A DNA stretch of 64,000 nucleotides. Origin: Euryodendron excelsum (Eukaryota; Streptophyta; Magnoliopsida; Ericales; Pentaphylacaceae). Shown piece after piece: positions 35,089 through 46,848 of this stretch. Position numbers and translations under genes: made by a program. Below the pieces are notes generated by a model that worked only from the letters and a program-made list of their open reading frames with translations, was not told where the DNA came from and did no database searches. The stretch is from positions 9,448,001 to 9,512,000 of the forward strand of contig CM065393.1 in NCBI GenBank assembly GCA_033060915.1, given 5' to 3'. The first letter of the stretch is position 1. Each line of letters begins with the position of its first letter.

Positions 35089-35480
35089 TGTGAAACCCTA
35101 ATCTTATATTTTCATAATTAGTTGAATTAGTTTATTTAATTTAATTCACATCTATTGCATGGTTAAGTATAAATTGTGTATCATTTTATTAGTGGTAAGT
35201 TAAATGGTTAAATGGTGAGACATTGGTGAGTGGGTATAATAAGTAGATATATAAAATACCTAAGGGGGGTGAGATATATTATTGTATATCTAGTAAAGTG
35301 AAGTGAGAGGAAGGGAGGGTGTCGGTGGAGAGAAAGAGAGAAAGATGACAAGAGGGGATAAGGAGGCAAATGAAGAAAGAAAAGAAAGAAAAAGAAAGAA
35401 AAAAATAAGAATGGCGGGGGGTGAGTGGTTTAGCATAATGGAAAAGAGAAGAACGGAAAGATAGCTGCCATTATAGAGAG

Positions 35481-35528
<48 letters not shown>

Positions 35529-37555
35529 CTTGGAGAGAGAAGGAACAATCGGTGGAAAAGAGGAAGAAGAATAAAAGAGGGGAACAATCTAAGGAAGCTT
35601 TCTTGCACTTTGTTTTCCTCATCTAAGGTGAGTATCATGCTTATTTCATCTTATTTTCTCTACTTATTGCATGTTGTATGAGTCATGCCATGGAAGGAGG
35701 AGGATGGAGGTGAAATCTTCCATGGTAAAAACTTAGAATCACCCATGGTAGCCATAACAGAGTATTCTCTATGAAAATGCTACTGTTTGGAGACATTTCG
35801 ACCTAGCTAAAAATTTTATTTGTGGCTGAATTTTTGAACACTGTAAGTTAGAGTTATAAGGATCATTTGGGCTTTGGATTCACTTAAAAATATTGTAATT
35901 TTGAATTATGGTAAATTTTTGAAATGGGACTATCTCTGCAGATTTTTGATGCCCAGATCTGTAACCTCTGGTTAGACAGAGCATTCAACTAAGTTAGAGT
36001 TGCCCAAAAATTATAAAATTTTTACTGTATCTAGGATAAAGGTTGATGATAATCTGTACCAAATTTTATATCATTTAAATGTCGTTTACCTATGTTATTA
36101 ATTTATCAAAGATAGACTATCTGCTGCTGAATTCGAGTTTCTGTAGCACTGCCTTGTTTTTAAAATACCAAATAAATACTTAGGCATGTTCAAAAAATAT
36201 AAAATTTGATCTGGAGACTCTCTGAGATGTTTATTTCGTGTTCCTAAAGTTTTAGAATTTTTGGGTATAAGGTCACGATATTATATCCAAATTATGAAGC
36301 CTGAGTTAGTTTTGGCAGATTAGAGGACTTGGTGTATTTTGGTATTTTTCAACTCTAGCTTTACATTGGGAGTGTGATTGAGATTAGCATATGGTAGTTC
36401 TAATGTATAATTTCAGTGTTATAACTTGTTTGTATAGACATTATAGTTATGATTATTGGAGTATACATTGACTTTCCTAAACTAATACGGTTGTGGTGAT
36501 GGGAGGTAACGGAGAGCAAGATCCTTCAACGTCAATCCCGAAGTGATCTTTGACATAATGTGTGTGTGGTGATAGGTGGGATCATAGGATAATCTTATTC
36601 ATATAGAAGTGAATATATATTGCTTGTATTATTATCTGTGTTGGTGTTAATTGTGGGATTGTGGGATTTTGAGATAATCTTATTCATGTTAAATGCATTG
36701 TTTATTTTCATATAATGGTGGTGAATGCATATGAGGTGTTGAAGGTGTTTATATATGAGGTGAAAGTGATATTATATGAGAAGCTCTGTGGAGACATTGA
36801 TGATTTTATATATATGGTGGCATTGTATACCATTCATTTTGTATGGCTTGCATTGCACTGGAGAGAGTTAACCACGGTAGGTTAATCAAGGCTTAGTCAC
36901 GGTGGACTAGCCTATGGGTGCCACGGTGGGCATTCCTTGATAACGCGCCATCGATATATTGGGCCAACGTTATCTAAAATTGCGCACACATGTGGGTGAT
37001 ACATTCATTGCATTGAGGCATCCATGATATATATATATATATATATATATTGATCATTTATACCGTGTACATTGTGGGTGTTATCATTCTCTATGAATTT
37101 GATTATCTATCGTTAGCATGTTGATAATTAGCTCACACCCACACAAACTGTCTTGACAGGTAACTTGAAGATGACGGTTTGGTTCACTGTAGTCTTGGTC
37201 CTTGCCGTGATGGCAATCATGTCGATGTCAAGATGTCAAGTCACGGGGCTTGGGAGAACTCCATTATCTTACTTTCAGTTTCATGGTTGTACTTTATATA
37301 AGACGTTGGGTTTTGGTGTTATGTTTTAACTTTGTATAATGGTAAAGAATTTTGTGAAAGGATGTTGATTATTTTCCAGTGCTAATGTATTTCTTTGGAG
37401 AATTTATTATATTTTCCTCCTTTTATTGTTTATTCCGCTGCGTTCTTTTATTTTCGAGTATGTGTTAAGGTGTTGTTCGTAGGCACGGTGACCTGTGCAA
37501 TCACGCCTCAACTAATGTGACATAATTAATGTCTAATTGGGTTGGGGGTGTGATA
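35089..37555 (+). mobile_element. Inner solo LTR of the same family, TSD AATTG, 2467 bp
   Basis: Starts TGTGAAACCC and ends GGTGTGATA (the family CA end has become TA). AATTG flanks both sides (35084-35088, 37556-37560). Its 3' quarter (37060-37555) is homologous to the outer LTR's 3' end (37690-38209), including CTCACAC…GACGGTTTG and the GTGTTGTTCG…CACGGTGACC block. An AT microsatellite lies at about 37028-37051. Confidence 0.85.
35475..35526 (+). repeat. (AG)n microsatellite in inner solo LTR
   Basis: About 25 units with one interruption near 35498. Confidence 0.9.
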
Positions 37556-38395
37556 AATTGTGTGCACATTGTGGTGTTTTAGACATTGCATCACAAGAGA
37601 TGAGAAGATGATTGCATATCGTTGATATTGGTGTTATATGAATGATTATATATCATTGATTAGTGGATTATCTATTGATAACTGATTCTGTGATTATGTA
37701 TATATCATTCTTTATGAGTTTAATTATCTATCGTGAGAATGTTGATAATTAGCTCACACACATACACATACTGTTTTGATAGGTAACATGGAGATGACGG
37801 TTTGCTTCACTGTAGTCATGGTCTTAGTCAATGTGGTATTCATGTCGATGTCAGGATGTCGTATCTCCGGAATTAGGAAAGTCCATGTTGCTTTACTTTC
37901 AGTTTCTTGTCATATTTGTACAAAACGTTGAGATTTGAGTTATATTTGTATTTTGCTTTATGTTAGCTTAAGATATGAGAGTTTGTTATGTACCTGGGTT
38001 TGTAATGGCGTAATTGGTCTATGGTTTTACTTTTGATGCCCATTATGGTATGTGAGGACAGTTCTTGTTTATTTATATCATTGGTGTATATTTCGCTGTG
38101 TTCTATTTCGGGTGTGTGTTAAGGTGTTGTTCGCAAGTACGGTGACTTGTGCGATCATACTTCACCTAATATTACATTAATGATGTCTAATTGGGATGAA
38201 GGTGTAACAGGACTGGCCCAAAAATTATGGTCCAGAAATTATAAGGATTAATGGGTCTAGTAGACACAAGTCCTATTCCTAAATAGACTAATACACTGAA
38301 AGATAAGTCCAGTATGTTGCAAACTGCCTCAAAAGAGGAGACTCCTAGGAGGAGATTGATTACAATTCCCAGAGAGAATATGGCATTCAAATAAC

Positions 38396-38403
38396 TATAA
38401 ATA
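38396..38403 (+). promoter_or_regulatory. TATA box of the Tat LTR
   Basis: CTATAAATACCC, 222 bases before the LTR end, reading toward gag. Confidence 0.6.
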
Positions 38404-38620
38404 CCCTTGCACTAAAGAGACAAGATACATTCACTTGTGTTCTAGCTGAAAGTACTTTATTCAATCCATTATGATTAAGCTTGCTAACTTAATCAACGAA
38501 GTGCCATCGACCTAAAGAGGGTCGATGCATTCTCATTGTCTTCTTCTCTTACAGATTGTTCGTGCTCGTCAATTTGGTTTGTGCATTGAATTAGGCCATC
38601 CTAAAAATTCCACTTACAAT

Positions 38621-38640
38621 TGGCACCGTCTATAAGAAAG
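38621..38640 (+). other. Tat primer binding site
   Basis: TGGCACCGTCTATAAGAAAG, two bases after the LTR end. It is close to the TGGCGCCGTC start seen in many plant Tat-type elements. The first nine bases resemble the complement of the tRNA-Asp 3' end; the rest does not. Confidence 0.65.
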
Positions 38641-38650
38641 TCTAGCAACA

Positions 38651-40500
38651 ATGAGTATGAGCTTTCTTAGAGAAGGAGTTGAGCCCACCAGTAGGGAGAT
38701 TAAAGATAGCCAGGACACTCGCCTGTCAGATCATCAAGATGGTTCAACACGAACTCCGAGAGGTCGTCTAATAAGATCGAAGATACAAGTCCCTGAAAAT
38801 AATCATCAGGGAAGATAAAAGGAACTATAATAGGCTCCATAGTACGTAAGAAATCCAAACCACCAAAGGAGCTATCGTAAACTTAAACCCTTCGCCCTCC
38901 AGTGGGCGTCTGCCTAGTAATTTATCACCCCAAGCAGTTGAGCAGGAACTTTGGTAGCTAGACGAAGAGATAACCCACATCAGGTTTTAGGTTGAAGCTA
39001 TAAGGGAGGCGATTTCTAGAAGAGATGGATGAGTCTCTGGTAGATCTCTAGATCAGCGCAAACGGCGGATGAATTCAAGAAGCACGAGCCTCCTTGACTA
39101 CGAGCCATGCCTCTAGTACTGGACACTATCAGAATAGACAATAAGATCGACAGTATAGGAGAAATCGAACACCCGTAAGAGATCTAGCAAGAGCCGATCT
39201 AAAATAGTAAAACTGGGACTGATGGCTGAACGAGCTGCTAAACAACAAGGACAAGCACCGTACGGGACTGACAGCCCAAGATATAACCAAAAAAGCCCTT
39301 GATCAAATTGTGTCCACACCCTTTACAGAGGAAATTGAGGGCTATTGACCTTCAAAAAAATTTACATCGCTAAAGTTTACACCCTATGATGGGAAGTCAA
39401 ATCCCGTTAGTCATGTTCGACACTACAAAGAAATGATAACACTGTGGAGTAGAGATGAGTTCGTAATGTGCTTGAGTTTTTTCATCAAGTCTTAGAGAAG
39501 TAGCTTTACGATGGTTCGACAAGTTGCTGTCCAGATTAATAGTAAGTTGGAGATAACTCACTAAGCTATTCACCGCTCACTTCATCACGAACAGCAAGCA
39601 GCCTAAAGAGGTAGACTACTTGCTTACCTTATAGAAGAAGGATGGAGAAGGCCTAGGAGCATACGCAAGACACTACTGGGAAACCTACAACAAAATTCAA
39701 GAGTGCAGCAAACAGTTGGCCATCGCACAATTCAAGATCGGCCTTCCTAAGGAGCACTGATTAAGGCATTCCCTGATGAAGAAACCAGCAACTATGGTAT
39801 AGGACCTGATGTTGAGAATTGAGCAATACGCTAAAGTCAAAAAGGATATATCATAGTGGATCCAAGAGGAGGTTGGTGAGAAGTTAGATAAGAAAGATAA
39901 AAGGGAGAACAAGAAGCCGCGACGTGAATAAAACAACGGGGGTAGAAAAATGATTGAAGGGGTTAACAAGGCCTTTAAGGACCCGATCTACAAAATTTTG
40001 TCCTAGATTCGTAACAAGCCCTTTTTCAAGTGGCCATCAAAGTTGGCGGGAGACTCTGCAGCTCAAGATCGAAGGAAGTTTTGCTCTTACTATAAGGAAA
40101 AGGGGCACCAAATGGAGCATTACAGGCACATCGAGAACCACTTGGAAGAACAGGTGAAAGCTGACCATCTTGACCAGTATATTAACTGAGAGAAGACTAA
40201 GCGAGAAGCAGAGTAGAACAAGTAAGACGGTGCCCCACAAAAGGAAGCCCGAACTGAGCCACCTCGGGTAATTGCAATGTTGCATGGATCGGCAAGATTA
40301 GCAAAAATAGACCCTCACAAGTATCGATCCAAAATTCAAAAAGCAGCACACCTCAGGAAAGTGATGCAAATTGAGCCTCCATCCAAGAAGGTCAAAATCG
40401 ATAGCAGTGCAGAGGCCATGACCTTTACTAATGAAGATTTAGTGGAAGTTCAGACACCCCATAATAATGCACTGGTGGTAACACTACAAATGGGGGATTG
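38651..40500 (+). pseudogene. Tat gag
   Basis: ATG at 38651 follows the primer site. The capsid region is readable from KFTPYDGKSNPVSHVRHYKE (about 39373) through MITLWSRDEFVMCLSFF. After frameshifts it continues with GAYARHYWETYNKIQ (about 39655) and IEQYAKVKKDIS. A nucleocapsid-like KFCSYYKEKGHQMEHYRHI (about 40077) retains one Cys and the His of a knuckle whose last Cys is gone. The tail DPHKYRSKIQ…QTPHNNALVVTLQMGD (to about 40505) leads into protease. At least ten stops (many TAG/TGA where Gln, Arg or Trp is expected) make it non-functional. Confidence 0.75.
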
Positions 40501-41040
40501 TGACGTTAAGAGAATCTGACTAACCGAGGGAGCTCGTCTGAAGTCATGTATTACGACCTCTTCAAGAAGTTGGAGTTGAAAAATTCCGACCTGAGGTCAT
40601 CCCTCAACCCTTTGATTAGCTTCAGTTCAGACCCAGTTTGGCCGCTAGGAAAGGTGACAATTCTAGTAGCCACATAAGGAATTACCCTTCAAACGGAGTT
40701 CCTAGTGGTCAACATGCCTTCCCCTTACAATGCAATCATGGGCCAAATTTGGTTACACCTTATGAAGGCCATACCATCCACCTACCACCAATTGATTTGC
40801 TTCCCAACCCCTAAAAAAGTCAGAGAGATCCAAGGAGACCAGGTAGCTGCCAAGTAACATTTTTTGATAGCTTGAGCCACCAAAGTAAAAGCGGGCAAGG
40901 TCCAGATGATGGAGCTCCATAAGAACACGCCCACTATTGACGATGTCGAATAGACACCTGAAAAGAAGGTCATAGAAGACTTAAAGAGCATAGAAATAGA
41001 TTAGCATGACAAGGAGAAGTACTTTGTGATTGGCACTTTC
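40501..41040 (+). pseudogene. Tat aspartic protease
   Basis: The active-site stretch reads NRGSSSEVMYYDLFKKLEL (about 40525-40580). In the family the first residue is the catalytic Asp followed by Gln, so Asp has become Asn here. The late motif MPSPYNAIMGQIWLHLMKAI (about 40714-40770) and STYHQLICFPTPKKVREIQG follow. Stops interrupt at about 40676, 40855 and 40949. The linker HDKEKYFVIGTFL (about 41005-41043) leads on to RT. Confidence 0.75.
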
Positions 41041-41286
41041 CTATCCAAGATTAAGAAAAATTACTGATTGAATTGCTGAAGCACTATATCAAAATCTTTG
41101 CTTGGACTCCTCACAACATGCTTAGAATTTATCCAAAGGTAGCCTACCATAGACTTAATGTTGACCTACAGTGTTGACTTGTGGTTCAGAAAGGAAGGAA
41201 CACAGCTACACAGCACGTTAATATAATAATTGAGGAGATGGAAAGGCTCCTTGAAACAAGGGCAATTCGGGAAGTCTTCTGCCCAC
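41041..41286 (+). pseudogene. Tat reverse transcriptase, N-terminal fragment
   Basis: After several frame breaks, VQKGRNTATQHVNIIIEEME and RLLETRAIREVFCP (41190-41284) are the RT entry segment. It is cut at CCCAC by giant LTR B. The next residues appear after that LTR at 46775. Confidence 0.8.
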
Positions 41287-42049
41287 TGTCGCGCCCAGAT
41301 TTTTTGCACTCGAGGAATACACACACAAGCGGAAAAAATGTTGTACTCTCTCGTTAGAACTCACCCTGCTAGAAGAATGAGTGCGACTAAGTTTGAATTG
41401 AAAATAGATTTGAATAAAGGGCTTTTAGAAAAGATTTGGAGTCGCCATCTAACTCGATTAAGGTGAGTTAGGTCATCTAAAAACTAAGAATAATCCGAAA
41501 ACTACACTTAGGGTTTTGGAAAATGATTTTTGAAAATATCTCCTCAAGAGAGGGTTTTTTTAAGAAAATTAGCAACCTTTGGAAAACATTTAGCCCTTTT
41601 AGAAAATAATTCCGTTTTAGTCTTTGAAATCAGTGATCCTAAGTTCGGAGGTTGGTTATGTGTAGGGAAGACGCACTAAGCCATCACCCTACCCCGCCCT
41701 TTCGGTACTTACATGTCAATCTATCCTAAATTCACCTATGAGAGTCTTCAATTAACAACTATCCAATCCTATTCACTTTGAAAAAGAATGTTTAAAAAGA
41801 AACTAACATAATGCATGATATGCAAGTGCAATAGAAGAGAGTTGATTTAGAAAATAGATTTGAAAAGAGATTTGAAAAGAAGAATTTGATTTGATTTTAG
41901 AAGAGATTTGAAAAGACAGATTTGAAATTGAAATTAAAAAGAGATTTGAGAAAAGGGATTTGAAAATGGAAATTTGAAAGAAGTTGTGACCGCACCCATG
42001 AGGGTTGCCTACGTATCCTTTTGGAGGAATCAGGTCAGTCGTAGTTCGA

Positions 42050-43800
42050 ACAAGAGTCCGATTGAAAATAGAAGGGTTGATTTGGAAAAGAGATTGAATT
42101 GGAAATTGGATTGAAAGATTGAGAAATTGAACTTTGATTGGAAGATTTGAAAAGATTCAATTCTAAAAAGCTTGGTTTTAGAAAACCTAGAAAGACTTGA
42201 GACTTAGAAAAGAAGGCTTGGATTTGACTTGGAAAGATTTTGGAGAAGAATTGACTTGAATACTTGGACTTGGAAGATTGGAGAAAAATTGGAATTAGGA
42301 AAAGTTCGAATTAGGAAAGTTTTATCTTAGGAAAGTTTTCGAATTAGGAAAGTTTTCGAATTAAGAAAGTTTTGAATTAGGAAAGTTTTCAAATTAGGAG
42401 AGTTTCAAATTGGGAAAGTTTCAACTTAGGAAAGTTTTGAATTAAGAAAGTTTCAACTTAGGAAAGTTTTAAATTAGGAAAGGTTTTGAAAGAGGAAAGG
42501 GTTTGAAATAGGAAAATGTTGAATTTAGAAATGTTTTGAATTAGGAAAAGTTTAGTTTAAGAAAGGTCTAGAATTTGGAAAGTTTCAAGTTAAGAAAGTT
42601 TTGAATTTAGAAAGCTTAGAATTTTAGAAAGATTTTAAATTAGAAAAGATTTAGAAAATATTTGAATTAAGAAAGTTTCAACTTAAGAAATTTTTGAATT
42701 AAGAAAGATTCGAAATTTAGAGAGTTTAAGATTTGGAAAGTTTTAGAGTTTTAGAAGATCTTGAGATTTGGAAAGGTTTGAGTTAAGAAAAGGTTTGAAA
42801 ACTTAGATTTGGAAAGTTAAGATTTGAAAAGGGGTAGAATTAGGAAAGGGTTGAATTAGGAAAGATTTGGAAGCTTAATGTTTAAGGAAATATTTGAAAG
42901 TTTTAGGAAACTTATGGTTTAGGAAGGTAGGAAATTAGAAAGGATTTGAACTAGGAAAGGTTTGGATTAGGAAGGGATTGGATTTTGTTTCTAAAAGAGA
43001 AAGTTTGATTTTGTTTCCGAAAATGGAGGATTGGACTTGGTTTCCTAAACTGGTAGATTGGATTTGGTTTCCTAAAAGGAAGACGGGATTTGGTTTCCTA
43101 AAGGGAAAATTGGATTTGATAAGGATTTGGAAAGGGAAGTTTTAGAAATCCTAGATTTGGAAGACTATAGTTTTGACGTAAAAACGAGGTTTTGGAAATA
43201 TGTATAGTTTGAATGTAGAAAACAAGAGGTTTTGGAAACCTAGGTTTTAAGGCAAGTTTGAAAATCATGTTTTTGGAAAGAAAATTAGGGTTTCCTAATT
43301 GTGGGTTCTAGGGCTTGACTTGGGCTCTAAGAAAAGAGTTTTTGGAAAATGCGTTTTTGGAAGCGAAGATTTTTAGAAGGGAATCCTAGAGAGGAGGTTC
43401 TAGAATGAAGATTTTGGGAAGAGCGTTTTTTAGAAAGATTTTTGGAAGGAAATTGTTGGAGAGAGTTTTTAGGAAAGTGAATTTAGGAAGTTTTTTTGGA
43501 AAGGAGTTTGAAAAGAGAGTTTTTGGAAAGAGATCCTAATGAAGAGTTTTTGAGAAAGAGATTTTTAAAAGAGAGATTTAGGAAGGGTTTTTCTAAGAAG
43601 GAAACCTAAAGAACGTTTTTGGAAAGTGAATTTTGAAGAGAGCGTTTTGAGAAAGAGTTGAAAAGAGAGTTTTTGAAAAATAAATTTTTGAAGGGAGTTT
43701 TTGAAAACAACTTTGGAAATGAGAGTTTTAGAAAAGTATGTTGAAAAAGAGATTTTTAGGAAGAGATTTTTGAAAAGAGAGCTTTTTGAACGGTATAAAA
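42050..43800 (+). repeat. Degenerate purine-rich repeat tract in giant LTR B
   Basis: Same TTAGGAAAGTTTTGAA-type words as in copy A, with comparable length and position. Confidence 0.8.
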
Positions 43801-44664
43801 ATGTCTCACTTTTCTAAAGCGACTCTAACCATAAGAAGGCTAGAACCACTTTAGGAAAGTGGTTTTGAAAATAACAAAAGGTTTGAAAATATGGACCGTA
43901 AAAGTCACTTTAAATGTAACACTTTCCTAAAGCAGCTCTAGCCATGGAAAGGCTAGAATCACTCTAGGATTGTGATTTTGAAAACAAGTTTTGAAAAAAG
44001 AGATTTTGATGCAATTTTGAAAACAAGTTTAATGCAAGCTTTGAAAACGAGTTTAAAAACGATTTTTGGAAGATGCAAGATCATGATATGCACAATGCAA
44101 ATTTGGGGTCATGGACATATAAGGTTAAGGCTTCACCATATAATCAAGGGGGCCGAACCTACATGGTCTTCGGTTAGCCTAAAGGAAAGCCCCCGACATG
44201 GTGACCCTCCAATAGTCTAATCTTACACATGGACCGGGAGTCCCCTTGTTTCAAGGATGCAAAGAAAGGGGGGGAAAAGAGATGGGGGATTAAAATAGAG
44301 AAAACCCAAGTGGGTTAGGAGAGAGAAGAGAGAGGGGGGAAGTGCAGAAACGTAAAACGAAAGCCTACCTTGTGTCTTGTTTATTTTGTGCGTCTTGCTT
44401 GTCTTCGATCTTCATCTTGATCTTTGTCTTCAATCCTCAAGAGTTGTCTTTAATCTTCAAACTTCATATTGCAGCTCCTCAAGTCTTCAAAGGAGGGTTG
44501 GAGGCTAGTGTATAAGTGTATGGGGGTGTGTATGAGTGTATATAAGGCTAGGGTTTGGAAAACCTAGGGAGGCTAGGGTTTAGGGATTGTTCGAGCTTTG
44601 TATATCGAATATTGGTGTTTTTAGATTGAGTTTTCGGACATCTTTCATGCTGAAAGAGGCTCTG

Positions 44665-44672
44665 TATTTATA
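44665..44672 (-). promoter_or_regulatory. TATA box of giant LTR B
   Basis: The minus strand reads CTCTATAAATACAGAGCC. A TGGCGCCA palindrome lies about 30 bases upstream on that strand (44702-44709). Confidence 0.75.
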
Positions 44673-45894
44673 GAGGAAGGAATGCACTGGCGCCTATTGC
44701 AGTGGCGCCAGCCATTTAGGAAATGTTTAAGGTCGGCAAGCAACATATCTTTGACTAGATTTGGGTGCCTGTACTAGTGACTACCATGCAATTTTTAGCC
44801 TGGCTTCACTATGAGTGACTCTGGAAAGTCCGAGAATGATTTGAAAAGGCCGGGAATGACCCGGAAGGCCAGAAAAGAGCAGGAACACCTAGAATAGTTT
44901 CCCAGAGGTATTTGACTTGAAAAGTGAGGATAGTATGCATCAGAAGGATTGACCGAGCCTTCAGGGGCAAAACGGTTAATCGGGCCGGAAAGCTACCGGG
45001 ACGGACCCGGGCTATCCCGGAAAAAGACTCGAGATTTGGAAACATTATTCATAATGTTCCCAAAGGTTGCCAGTTTGATACCCAGAGCTGGTGTGGTCGG
45101 AAAAGGAGACCGGCCTACTAGGGGCAAAACAGTCATTTTGCACTGGGTTTGCTGGAACTGACTCGGAATGATCCGAAAGGCTAAAGAAAATTTGAGAATA
45201 CTATAAAAAGCATTCTTGAAAAGTTACCGGTTTGATACCCAGAGCCGGTGTGGTCGGAAAAGGAGACCAGCCCACCAGGGGCAAAACGGTCATTTTGTAC
45301 TGGGTTTGCCGGAACTGACTCGAAATGATCCAAAAAGGTAAAGTAAGTTTAAGAATACTACAAGAAGCAATCTCAGAAGGTTACCGGTTTGATACCCAAA
45401 GCCGGTGTGGTTCCTGGGGCGTTCGGATGCCTAGGGGCAAAATGGTCATCTTGATTGGAAAGTCTCAAAAAAGACCCAAGGGGCAGTTTGGTCATTTTTC
45501 ACTGAAGTGGGCTAGCAGGCACCGGTGTTGACCTGGGTTTTGAGTGTTTCCGCCACTCTGACCTGGGTTTTGACGTGATACAGGGGTTTGTTGGCAATTC
45601 CCTATATCGACCTGTTTACGAGTATTTCTACTACTCTAATGGTTGTGATGTTTGTGAGTATTTCTGCTACTCTGACAGTTCACGATCATTCTCGAGACTG
45701 TCTAATCTCGGGAAGCTACTAAAGGGAACTTAGCGCCTGATAAGTCAACTTTATCGGAAAACGTGCCTAAACGGACATTTCTACATTGGCGGGCTAGCAG
45801 GCGCTAAAGGTGGACCGTTCTACCATCTAGGGGACTTGGGGTCTCGTCCTGATCGACAGGTTTAAAGGGACTTATCGTTTCGAAGAAATTTTTT

Positions 45895-46575
45895 TCGAAA
45901 AACGTGCTGAACTGTCTCGAGAAATAAATTATCTCGAGAAAGGGATTGAAATTGGAAATGAGTCTTATCGTCTTTGAAAAGACGTGCCTAATTTGGAACC
46001 GTCTCAAGGAATAAACTGTCGAGAGAGAGGGATTAGAATTGAAAAGGGGTCTTATCGTCTTCGAAAAGACGTGCCTGATTTGGAACCGTCTCGAGGAATA
46101 AACTGTCTCGAGAGAGGGATTGGAATTAGAAAGGGGACTTACCGTCTTCGAAAAGACGTGCCTGATTTGGAACCGCCTCGAGGAATAAACTGTCTCAAGA
46201 GAGGGATTGGAATTGGAAAGGGGTCTTATTGTCTTCGGAAAGACGTGCCTGATTTGGAACCGTCTCGAGGAATAAACTGTCTCAAGAGAGGGATTGGAAT
46301 TGGAAAGGGGTCTTATCATCTTCGGAAAGACTTGCCTGATTTGGAATAGATTTACCGTCTCGAGGAATCAACTGTCTCGAGAGAGGGATTGGAATTGGAA
46401 AGGGGTCTTATCGTCTTCAAAAAGACATGCCTGATTTGGAACCGTCTCGAGGAATAAACTGTCTCAAGAGAGGGATTGGAATTGGAAAGGGGTCTTATCG
46501 TCTTCGGAAAGACGTGCCTAATTTGAAATAGATTTACCGTCTCGAGGAATCAACTATCTCGAGAGAGGGATTGGA
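45895..46575 (-). repeat. U3 tandem array, 87 bp units, giant LTR B
   Basis: GACGTGCCT-type words at 45981, 46068, 46155, 46242, 46329, 46424 and 46511: spacing 87, once 95. Each unit holds CCGTCTCGAGGAATAAACTG and a GTCTT/AAGAC hairpin. Because 87 is a multiple of three, both strands stay open, which explains the long frames at 45804-46349. Confidence 0.9.
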
Positions 46576-46774
46576 ATTGGAAAGAACAATACCCCTAAGG
46601 GCATTTTGGTCATTTTGCCTCTATTTGGGCCCGGTGGGGCCTGCGAAGCGATGGACAGACGGGATTCAGACTTAGAGAGTTGGTTTCGATTGGAATACGT
46701 CCATATTAACTTGAGTACAAGTCCGGACGGAGTGTAGACTGCCGAGCGGTCAAAAATGGGGTGCTTACACCCAC

Positions 46775-46824
46775 GTTGACTGTCCAACACAGTGGTGGTA
46801 AAGAAGAAAAACGGCAAGTGGAGG
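46775..46824 (+). pseudogene. Tat RT fragment between two giant LTRs
   Basis: Fifty bases giving LSNTVVVKKKNGKWR after a TGA where the family has Trp. It continues the RT from 41286 and stops where an inverted giant-LTR end (46825) begins. All RT, RNase H and most of integrase beyond this point are missing. Confidence 0.8.
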
Positions 46825-46848
46825 TGTAAGCACTCTATTTTTGCCCGC
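46825..46848 (+). repeat. 24 bp end of an inverted giant LTR (fragment F)
   Basis: TGTAAGCACTCTATTTTTG… is the reverse complement of the U3 end found in copies A-D (CAAAAATGGGGTGCTTACA). Only 24 bases survive before copy C starts. Confidence 0.75.

Larger units (their letters stand above)
33129..38209 (+). mobile_element. Solo LTR (chromovirus-like ends), TSD GGACT, 2.6 kb net
   Basis: Starts TGTGAGACCC and ends GGTGTAACA; GGACT flanks both sides (33124-33128, 38210-38214). It is itself split by a related LTR at 35089-37555. The TGTGA…GGGGTGTRAYA ends are common in Ty3/gypsy chromovirus LTRs, but no internal domain is present to prove it. It carries an AG microsatellite (33562-33610) and a GTCGAC repeat block (33979-34230). 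Confidence 0.85.
33045..38618 (+). repeat. Tat 5' LTR (~490 bp) split by nested solo LTRs
   Basis: Left part 33045-33128 (starts TGTCCAGTCC), right part 38215-38618 (ends CACTTACA). The break is at GGACT, the duplication made by the inserted LTR. In the right part a TATA box lies at 38396-38403 (CTATAAATAC), and a small hairpin (ATCGACC…GGTCGAT) near 38507. The bases before the start, GAAGG (33040-33044), are the expected target duplication. Confidence 0.75.
41287..46769 (-). mobile_element. Giant solo LTR copy B, 5483 bp, TSD CCCAC
   Basis: Starts TGTCGCGCCC and ends GTGCTTACA; CCCAC flanks both sides (41282-41286, 46770-46774). RNA sense is - by its TATA box (44665-44672). Purine-rich tract about 42050-43800, stem-loop 1 about 43807-43863, and seven U3 repeats of 87 bp. 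It is inserted in the Tat RT, and the perfect duplication suggests it is among the younger inserts. Confidence 0.9.

Noticed and set aside
45804..46349. Long frames on both strands (up to 171 codons) over the U3 of giant LTR B
   Set aside because: They translate an 87 bp tandem repeat whose period is a multiple of three; no protein-like composition beyond the repeat.
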